DNA from: Bacillota bacterium
GTDB taxonomy: Bacteria; Bacillota; Clostridia; Christensenellales; Pumilibacteraceae
Reading direction: 5' to 3'
DNA: 11,492 nt
Assembly: GCA_009787685.1 (NCBI GenBank)
Contig: WQSV01000030.1
Location: 1-11,492, forward strand
The stretch's first letter is position 1, and each line of letters starts with the position of its first letter. The translations under genes and the position numbers were made by a program. The notes under the pieces were generated by a model. It was given only the letters and a program-made list of their open reading frames with translations, searched no databases and was not told where the DNA came from. Shown in pieces: positions 6,449 to 11,492 of this stretch.

Positions 6449-6466
6449 AGTTAGCAATTGCTAACT
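6449..6466. promoter_or_regulatory. Operator 2 upstream of the binding-protein gene (perfect 18-bp palindrome)
   Basis: AGTTAGCAATTGCTAACT is an exact 18-bp palindrome in the 5' leader of the binding-protein gene. Its centre is 33 bp, close to three helical turns, from the centre of the copy at 6482-6499, so two repressor dimers could sit on the same face of the DNA. Binding is inferred, not shown. Confidence 0.75.
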
Positions 6467-6481
6467 TTTTATAATAATTTT

Positions 6482-6499
6482 AGTTAGCCAACGCTAACT
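6482..6499. promoter_or_regulatory. Operator 1 at the start site of the binding-protein promoter
   Basis: AGTTAGCCAACGCTAACT has 7-bp inverted arms around a 4-bp centre and begins 8 nt downstream of the -10 hexamer, so a bound protein would cover the transcription start. It shares both arms with the copies at 6449-6466 and 10134-10151. Confidence 0.78.
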
Positions 6500-6507
6500 T
6501 TAAATAT

Positions 6508-6536
6508 ATTCTACAACATATTTATGTCACCGTCAA
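6508..6536 (-). promoter_or_regulatory. Sigma-A promoter of the siderophore-binding protein gene
   Basis: On the minus strand TTGACG (6536-6531) is followed after 17 nt by TAGAAT (6513-6508), with a TG one base ahead of the -10. The expected start is near 6501, giving a leader of about 83 nt that includes both operators. This promoter lets the binding protein be made independently of, and probably in excess over, the membrane components. Confidence 0.85.
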
Positions 6537-6616
6537 CTATTTTAACGCAGTTTTTCAAAAGTTTTTTTAATTTTTTTAAGAGCCCATGAAATCAATATCC
6601 AAACCAATTTCCAAAC

Positions 6617-6653
6617 AAAAAAGTGCGAACAAAAAAATATCGTCCACACTTTT
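6617..6653 (-). terminator. Rho-independent terminator after the ATPase gene
   Basis: Read on the transcribed strand, AAAAGTGTGGAC (6653-6642) pairs with GTTCGCACTTTT (6630-6619) over 12 positions, two of them G-U, around an 11-nt loop, and the last T residues run on to 6617. It lies 15 nt after the ATPase stop and closes the permease-permease-ATPase transcript before the separate promoter of the binding-protein gene. Confidence 0.8.
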
Positions 6654-6668
6654 CAATTTTCAACTTAA

Positions 6669-7502
6669 TTAAAGCGGTTTGTCCGCACAGTCAGCACAAC
6701 CATGAGAGTGCAAAACCTTTCCTTCATCATCAGCACAATTTTCACAGTTGTGGTAGACACAAATTTTATTTCCAGCAACGTCCGCTATTTTGCAATCAAC
6801 TTCAAAAATTTCTTTGATGACTTCTTCCTTCATAAATTCTTCGGGAGTTGCTTGAATCATTAACTTCCCGTTTTTGAGAGCAACAATTTCGTCAGAATAG
6901 CAGCTTGCGCAATTGATGTCGTGAATAACGATAATGATTGTCTTTTTCGTTTCATCGACGATATTGCGAAGTATTTTCATCATTGACGAAGATTGCTTCA
7001 TGTCAAGGTTATTAAGCGGTTCGTCAAGCAAAATGTGGTCAGTGTCTTGAGCAACTATCATCGCAATAAAAACTCGCTGCCTCTCACCTCCCGACAATTG
7101 ATCAATATATTTGTCTTTCATGTGGGACATTGACATATAGTCCAAAGCTCTATCTATTATTTCATCGTCCTTTTTTGTCAATCTTCCTTTTGAGTGAGGA
7201 AATCTTCCGAATGCAACCAACTCTCTGACTGTCAACCTAATGCTAAAAGTGTTGTTTTGACGAAGTGATGCGACTCGTTTTGCAATCTCTGCGTTTTTGA
7301 ATTCTTTTATGTTTTTCCCTTCAAAGAAAACGTCCCCCTCGTCTTGTTTGAGAAGTCTTGCCATGCACGACAAAAGAGTGGACTTTCCCGCTCCGTTTGC
7401 CCCAACAAGCGAAGTTATCGTCCCCGTTTTGAACGAGAGAGAAACATTGTCAAGCACTTTTCTCGTGCCATATCTTTTTGTTAAATTTTTTATTTCAAAC
7501 AT
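6669..7502 (-). CDS. yclP: Iron-siderophore ABC transporter ATPase (YclP/CeuD-like) with Cys/His-rich tail
   Basis: This is the cytosolic ATPase that powers siderophore import through the two FecCD permeases. Its motifs are all intact: Walker A GANGAGKST (34-42), Q-loop Gln82, signature LSGGERQR (136-143), Walker B ILLDEP (157-162) and H-loop His194 in VIHDINCASCYSDEI. The core ends near GNKICVYH (245-251), where YclP-type proteins normally stop at about 250 residues. The extra 26 residues hold CENC (253-256), HSH (265-267) and CADC (269-272), a possible metal-binding module; Cys198, Cys201, Cys237 and Cys248 are also present. The ATG at 7502 follows AGGAG by 6 nt. The gene follows the second permease after a 131-nt spacer and is the last gene before a terminator. 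ATPase assignment is secure; tail function is unknown. Confidence 0.93.
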   Translation of the reverse strand: MFEIKNLTKRYGTRKVLDNVSLSFKTGTITSLVGANGAGKSTLLSCMARLLKQDEGDVFFEGKNIKEFKNAEIAKRVASLRQNNTFSIRLTVRELVAFGRFPHSKGRLTKKDDEIIDRALDYMSMSHMKDKYIDQLSGGERQRVFIAMIVAQDTDHILLDEPLNNLDMKQSSSMMKILRNIVDETKKTIIIVIHDINCASCYSDEIVALKNGKLMIQATPEEFMKEEVIKEIFEVDCKIADVAGNKICVYHNCENCADDEGKVLHSHGCADCADKPL

Positions 7503-7607
7503 TATATTCTCCTATCATGGCAATACACCTCGCCAAACTTCCCCTAGCAAGAGTCTATTTTAAACATTTATTTATTACTACAAGTGGCAAAATTCCTCAC
7601 CAACTCT

Positions 7608-7625
7608 CCCGACAAACATGTCGAG
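7608..7625 (-). other. Hairpin in the permease-ATPase spacer
   Basis: In the 131-nt space between the second permease and the ATPase, the transcribed strand forms a 7-bp stem (CTCGACA with TGTCGGG, one G-U pair) around a 4-base loop. No T-run follows, so it should not terminate. Such hairpins often mark mRNA processing or differential stability within an operon; that is speculation here. The rest of the space shows no gene of useful size, no operator copy and no clear promoter. Confidence 0.4.
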
Positions 7626-7633
7626 GGCACCCG

Positions 7634-8785
7634 CTACTTTGCTTTTTTTCTTTCTTTCAATAACAATATTATGAAATAGATTCCGCCGACAAAGTTAATC
7701 ATGACCGCGATTGGAACCGTGATTGACCTGCCACCAAAAATATTTTCGATTATCCACGGGCTTGTGAAAACATGTTCAATTAAGAACTGTCCCGTAAACA
7801 CTGCAACTGCTGAAATCAAAATTGCAACTGGGATAGTATATTTGTGTTTGTGGGTCTTCATTATTTGATACGACAAGTTCGCAGCTAAAAGCCCCAAAAA
7901 CATCATAGGTCCAGCAAGAGCAGTCGAAACTGAAACTAATGCGGCGACCATGACCAACAACCTTATACTCATGAATTTGTGATTGACACCAAGACTGATT
8001 GAAGTCTCTCTCCCCAAACTCAAAACGTCCATTCTTCTTGCTGATGGAGTGAAAAGCAATGTCACAAGAATGATAATGGCAGAAACCAGCACTATTCTTG
8101 AATTTGGCGAACTGAACGATGGAAACATTAGTGCTTGCAAAACCAAGAATTCGTCTGGGTCAATTCGATATTGCATTAGAGTTGTCAAACTTGCAAAAAA
8201 AGTGCTGAGAATCATTCCAACAAGCAAAAGCGTGAAAACTCCTTTTGTTCCCCCCCTTGTCAACATTGGAATGAAAATAAGACCAGCAACAACAACCATC
8301 GCAACTACTGAAATGATAAAATTCTCTGTTCCAGATATTAAGAACATATAGGCTGAGCCAAGAGCAAAAACAATAAATGTTTGAATAAACATATAGATGT
8401 TTTCAAAACCCAAAACCCCCGGGGTCAATATTCGAGCATTCGTCACCGTTTGGAAAGTAACGGTTGAATAGCCAACGCAAACTGAAACCAAAACCATTGC
8501 AGCAAAAGGCATGAGCCTTAACTCAACAAGGTCAAATAGTATTATCTCTCTTGGAAGCCCTAAAAGTCCATAGAACAAATATAAAGCCATTACCCCAGCA
8601 AGAACCGCCGAACAAATAACTAGTTTTGAATATGGCTTTTTAAAAAATGCCCCTATTTTCAAAAGAACTTTGTTTGTCTTTTTTTTCTTTGTTGAAGTCA
8701 CCTCAATTGTTTCGATTGGGCTTTGAGTTTTGTTTTGCTCAAGTGGTGCTTGTGAATCATCAAATGTTTTTTCCAGTTTATCCAT
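7634..8785 (-). CDS. yclO: Iron-siderophore ABC transporter permease 2 (YclO/CeuC-like, FecCD family)
   Basis: This is one of the two membrane subunits that form the translocation channel. The 383-residue product has a Lys/Glu-rich cytosolic N terminus of about 50 residues, then hydrophobic segments from about 55 to the end. TVTFQTVTNARILTPGVLGF (108-127) followed by YMFIQT is characteristic of the YclO/CeuC branch. SLGVNHKF and ALAGPMMFLGLLAANLSYQI, in the C-terminal third, are the usual coupling and FecCD-type segments. The ATG at 8785 overlaps the last 8 nt of the first permease gene and is preceded by GAGGGGGTGA, so translation is coupled. YclO-like proteins usually lack such a long N-terminal extension. 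Confidence 0.92.
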   Translation of the reverse strand: MDKLEKTFDDSQAPLEQNKTQSPIETIEVTSTKKKKTNKVLLKIGAFFKKPYSKLVICSAVLAGVMALYLFYGLLGLPREIILFDLVELRLMPFAAMVLVSVCVGYSTVTFQTVTNARILTPGVLGFENIYMFIQTFIVFALGSAYMFLISGTENFIISVVAMVVVAGLIFIPMLTRGGTKGVFTLLLVGMILSTFFASLTTLMQYRIDPDEFLVLQALMFPSFSSPNSRIVLVSAIIILVTLLFTPSARRMDVLSLGRETSISLGVNHKFMSIRLLVMVAALVSVSTALAGPMMFLGLLAANLSYQIMKTHKHKYTIPVAILISAVAVFTGQFLIEHVFTSPWIIENIFGGRSITVPIAVMINFVGGIYFIILLLKERKKAK

Positions 8786-10118
8786 TTGTCACCCCCTCAC
8801 CCAATTTTTTCTCTCTTCTTCTTTTTATTGCGCCTTTCAAGCTTTTCAAAGTGTCACTTTGCAAGAACAAAAGGAGCAAGAAAATTGCGGCGCCAAGCAC
8901 ACCAACAACGACACCCGCTGGCATCTCTGATGGCCAAATAATCACTCTTGCCAAAATGTCGCAAACAAGAAGGAATATCGCACCAAATAATGCTGTCACC
9001 GGCAAAGCGCGTCTAATGTTATCTCCCATATAGAGAGATACTATATTTGGCACAATCAATCCAAGGAATGGGAAAATTCCCGCTGTTGGCAAAATCATTG
9101 CAGTTATTGCTGACACTATGAAAAGCCCAAGATTGACTGTCCAGCGATAATTTAATCCAAGATTTTTTGCTGTCCCCTCTCCAAGACCTGCTATCATGAA
9201 CCAATTTGAGAAAACATAAGAAATAACAACCAAACCAGAAATTATCATGATTGGAATCCAAATATCCCAACCAGATAGCGTCAAAGTAAAGTTTCCAACA
9301 AGTCTTTGCATAATAGTTTGGAGCGCTCCATCTTGCTGAATTGCTATTATTGTTGTGATTGATGCTATAACACCGCCATAGATAATTCCAACAAGTGGAA
9401 CAAACATTTTGTTTTTGACTTTGAGACGGTTGATTAAAATGATGAAAAGCACTGTTGTTCCCATTGTGATGGCAAATGAAAAAGCCCCTTGAACAAGCAG
9501 TGTTGCCCCCGGAACAATCATCATCGCGAGCAAAACCCCGAGCCTTGCACCATCAAGCGTCCCTGTTGTCATCGGAGAAACATATTTGTTGTTCGTTAGC
9601 GACTGCATAATCAGTCCGCAAATACTCATCCCAACTCCCGTCACAATAACAAGAAGTGTTCTTGGAATTTGAGCGTGAATAATTAGCCTAATAGTGTTTT
9701 CATCGCCGTTTATTATGTTGCGAAGAGTTATTCCAAATGACTCGGTGAAAATTGAAGCAATTGAAGAAAAGAACAATACTCCGCCCAAAATAAGGAGAAC
9801 CCATTTCAATTGCTTGAACCATTTTTGTTTTTGCAAAGGAGGTTGAAAGGTGACTAGCGGTTGGATTGCAGTGATTGAAGTCTGAAAGTTTTTCTCGCTT
9901 TTCAATTCGACCAATTCATTATTTGCTGATTTTTCTTCCACCCTATCTTCTTTTTCTGCAATATTATTTAATCCGCTCGCAAGAATTTGAAGAGAGTCAC
10001 TCATTTGATTTTCGTTTTCTCCACATGTAAAAGTTGAAAACAACTCGCTTGTTGTTTCATCTTCACTAGTCCTTCTCTCCAGTCCTCTTGATTCAATTTT
10101 GCTTTTTATTTTTTTCAA
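8778..10118 (-). CDS. yclN: Iron-siderophore ABC transporter permease 1 (YclN/CeuB-like, FecCD family) with long N-terminal extension
   Basis: The first membrane subunit of the importer pairs with the second permease. The core has IPRTLLVIVTGVGMSICGLIMQ (151-172 in pieces), NNKYVSPMTTGTLDGARLG (176-194), GLGEGTAKNLGLNYR and AGIFPFLGLIVPNIV, all typical of the CeuB/YclN branch. The first membrane span begins near residue 106. Before it is a hydrophilic stretch of about 100 residues, rich in Glu, Ser and Lys, which the family normally lacks. The TTG at 10118 was chosen because AAGGA lies 8-9 nt upstream and the promoter and operator sit just before it. ATG codon 39 would leave a 140-nt leader and has a poorly placed site. 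The product is therefore 446 residues if the TTG is used; the extension's function is unknown. Confidence 0.9.
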   Translation of the reverse strand: MKKIKSKIESRGLERRTSEDETTSELFSTFTCGENENQMSDSLQILASGLNNIAEKEDRVEEKSANNELVELKSEKNFQTSITAIQPLVTFQPPLQKQKWFKQLKWVLLILGGVLFFSSIASIFTESFGITLRNIINGDENTIRLIIHAQIPRTLLVIVTGVGMSICGLIMQSLTNNKYVSPMTTGTLDGARLGVLLAMMIVPGATLLVQGAFSFAITMGTTVLFIILINRLKVKNKMFVPLVGIIYGGVIASITTIIAIQQDGALQTIMQRLVGNFTLTLSGWDIWIPIMIISGLVVISYVFSNWFMIAGLGEGTAKNLGLNYRWTVNLGLFIVSAITAMILPTAGIFPFLGLIVPNIVSLYMGDNIRRALPVTALFGAIFLLVCDILARVIIWPSEMPAGVVVGVLGAAIFLLLLFLQSDTLKSLKGAIKRRREKKLGEGVTNG

Positions 10119-10133
10119 ACCTCGTTTCCTTGA

Positions 10134-10151
10134 AGTTAGTTTTTGCTAACT
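10134..10151. promoter_or_regulatory. Operator at the start site of the permease-ATPase promoter
   Basis: AGTTAGTTTTTGCTAACT has the same AGTTAG/CTAACT arms as the two copies before the binding-protein gene and sits 6 nt after the -10 hexamer, covering the expected start of transcription. Its position mirrors that of operator 1, which supports a shared repressor. Confidence 0.75.
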
Positions 10152-10157
10152 TTTGCT

Positions 10158-10187
10158 ATTGTAGCACATGATTAGTATTGTCGTCAA
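10158..10187 (-). promoter_or_regulatory. Sigma-A promoter of the permease-permease-ATPase unit
   Basis: On the minus strand TTGACG (10187-10182) is separated by 18 nt from TACAAT (10163-10158). Transcription should begin near 10151, 33 nt ahead of the TTG start codon. The U32 gene ends only 40 nt upstream of the -35 and has no visible terminator, so read-through from it is possible. Confidence 0.82.
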
Positions 10188-10226
10188 ATGTTTTTCTATT
10201 ATTTTTTGCTATATCTTTTTATTTTT

Positions 10227-11492
10227 TCACTCAACACCCTTTCCGAAATGCCCTCTAGTGCTTTGATGTGGCTTTTTAGACAACTCGTTAAAATCCAGTT
10301 CTTTGAGTTCTTTTTCATTCAGTCCTGAAAAATCAAAAAGTAAATTTGGAGCTTTTACTTTTGCTCCATCATCTAATAATGGCAGAATGTTTATTGGGAT
10401 GTTGTGATGCATATTGAAATAACAATGCTTTATTTTTGTTCTTTTCAAGACGAAATTCGCACCCTTTTCGTCTTTTAAAAAAAAGTCTCTTCCACATCGA
10501 TAACCACACTTTTGATTGTTTGGACAATGACACAAAGTCATGACGGAAGGCTTACCAAATGCATAAACTATGTCATGGTGCGAAAATGTTTCTCTTGACT
10601 CAAACGACAAAATTCTTTGAGTGCTTGAATAATCAAAGTCATCATTAACAATGTTTAGATGAGTTCCAAGAATGATGCTTTTTCCTTTAGTCAATTCAAA
10701 TGCATAGAGGTTGTTTATAATATAGCCATCAACGATGTTTTTTGCAACTAGGTTTTTGAGAATTGCAACATCTCCTTCCCTCGCAACATTCGGTAAATTT
10801 AGATATATTGGCAAATCTAGTTTTTCTTTTGCACGAGCCACAAAGTCTTTGACCACTACCTCTTCAAAAGTATGCGTGACATAGATGATGCAATCAATAT
10901 TAGTTGGGGCAAATTGAATTTGAGAAAATGAGTTGACCGCAAGCATTCTTTTGTAGTAGACTCCGACCATGTTCACAGTGCAGGCGCCAATGTCCCGCAA
11001 ATCATCATCTGTTTTCAAGAAACTAAGTGGTGAGTTCCCTGCAATTTTATGAATAGTAGTATAATTTTTGAGAATTTCATTTTCTAGTTTTGCAATCGCC
11101 TGTCGCCTTAGTTCATTCAATTCCTTGACACTAATAAAAATATTGTCATCACATTCAAGTAAGAATTTTTCGATTTCAAAGACTGTTCCGCCACATTTGC
11201 GAAGAAATTTTTCAATATCCTCTTTTTTAATTGGCGCATTTTTTGCTTGTTGGACCTTGTTTCTACCATTTTCTTTTATTGAGATATTATTGCAAATCAA
11301 CTCTATTTCTGGAGTCATGCCAGACATAATTCGCGCAAACATATTGATTTTCAATTTTTTTTCAACAATTTCAATTTCACCTATATTCGGCTTTTCAGTG
11401 TTAATGTGTCCTTTTGCCAAATCGCAAATCGTGTTTTCATTCGCATTAAATAAATGCGCTGTTGTCCCCCCACCTCGAAGGTATGTGTTTTT
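10227..11492 (-). CDS. U32-family protein, C-terminal 421 residues (RlhA/TrhP-like, DUF3656-containing; 5' end off-window)
   Basis: The frame is open from the window edge to the TGA at 10229-10227. The 421 visible residues begin YLRGGGTTAHLF and include a DUF3656-like section with GGTVFEIEKFLL and FISVKELNELRRQAIAKLE (visible residues about 101-136). They end in a second U32-like barrel with IYVTHTFEEVVV and PIYLNLPNVA. Five Cys cluster in the C-terminal half at visible residues 321, 323, 329, 333 and 357, a pattern that in related U32 proteins ligates an iron-sulfur cluster. Members of the family hydroxylate rRNA (RlhA) or tRNA (TrhP), or act in ubiquinone synthesis, despite the old peptidase name. 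The N-terminal U32 domain should lie upstream. A TTG at 11420 could be mistaken for a start, but homologous sequence continues beyond it. Which subgroup it belongs to is not resolved. Confidence 0.85.
   Translation of the reverse strand, partial: KNTYLRGGGTTAHLFNANENTICDLAKGHINTEKPNIGEIEIVEKKLKINMFARIMSGMTPEIELICNNISIKENGRNKVQQAKNAPIKKEDIEKFLRKCGGTVFEIEKFLLECDDNIFISVKELNELRRQAIAKLENEILKNYTTIHKIAGNSPLSFLKTDDDLRDIGACTVNMVGVYYKRMLAVNSFSQIQFAPTNIDCIIYVTHTFEEVVVKDFVARAKEKLDLPIYLNLPNVAREGDVAILKNLVAKNIVDGYIINNLYAFELTKGKSIILGTHLNIVNDDFDYSSTQRILSFESRETFSHHDIVYAFGKPSVMTLCHCPNNQKCGYRCGRDFFLKDEKGANFVLKRTKIKHCYFNMHHNIPINILPLLDDGAKVKAPNLLFDFSGLNEKELKELDFNELSKKPHQSTRGHFGKGVE

Noticed and set aside
6419..6457. 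Longer start for the binding-protein gene at 6457
   Set aside because: It would begin inside the operator palindrome and put 13 residues before a normal lipoprotein signal; the ATG at 6418 has a good ribosome binding site.
6440..6540. Classical Fur box before the binding-protein gene
   Set aside because: No GATAAT-type inverted repeat is present; the palindromes there have different arms.
7983..9033. Plus-strand frames of 122 and 128 codons
   Set aside because: Antisense to well-conserved permease sequence; no start signals and no family resemblance.
11349..11420. TTG at 11420 as the start of the U32 gene
   Set aside because: The open frame continues upstream to the window edge with family-like sequence, and the N-terminal U32 domain is missing, so the gene is simply cut.

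Overview
The window looks like chromosomal DNA from a low-GC Gram-positive bacterium, probably a Clostridia-like member of the Bacillota. The evidence is the AT-rich sequence, AGGAGG-type ribosome binding sites, several TTG starts, intrinsic terminators with long T-runs, lipoprotein-anchored solute binding, and a gene order matching the Bacillus yqhY-nusB-folD-xseA-xseB-ispA-dxs cluster. No species can be named from the sequence alone. Every convincing gene lies on the minus strand, so transcription runs from high to low coordinates.

Region A (11492 to 10227) holds the 3' part of a large U32-family protein (RlhA/TrhP-like, with a DUF3656-like middle section), cut by the window edge. Region B (about 10187 to 4875) is a complete iron-siderophore ABC importer in the order of B. 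subtilis yclNOPQ and Campylobacter ceuBCDE: permease, permease, ATPase, lipoprotein binding protein. It is split into two transcription units. The two permeases and the ATPase run from one promoter and end at an intrinsic terminator. The binding protein has its own strong promoter and its own terminator. Both promoters carry the same 18-bp palindrome, AGTTAGC-N4-GCTAACT, at the expected transcription start (one copy for the permeases, two for the binding protein). This looks like the operator of an iron-responsive repressor encoded elsewhere.

Region C (4635 to 1) starts with a near-consensus sigma-A promoter. It runs through an Asp23-family gene (yqhY), nusB, folD, xseA, xseB, ispA and the first 111 codons of dxs. 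The cluster links transcription antitermination, one-carbon metabolism, exonuclease VII and early isoprenoid synthesis. Dxs makes DXP, the first MEP-pathway intermediate, and IspA condenses the resulting C5 units. Two intergenic spaces in this operon hold repeats: a threefold 46-47 bp tandem repeat ahead of nusB and a 54-bp near-perfect palindrome between folD and xseA.

No CRISPR array, tRNA, rRNA, transposase or defence system was seen. The most unusual points are the shared operator; a helical stalk of about 150 residues in the binding protein; a CxxC/HxH/CxxC tail on the ATPase; long charged N-terminal extensions on both permeases; and an IspA that lacks the conserved loop after its second Asp-rich motif.
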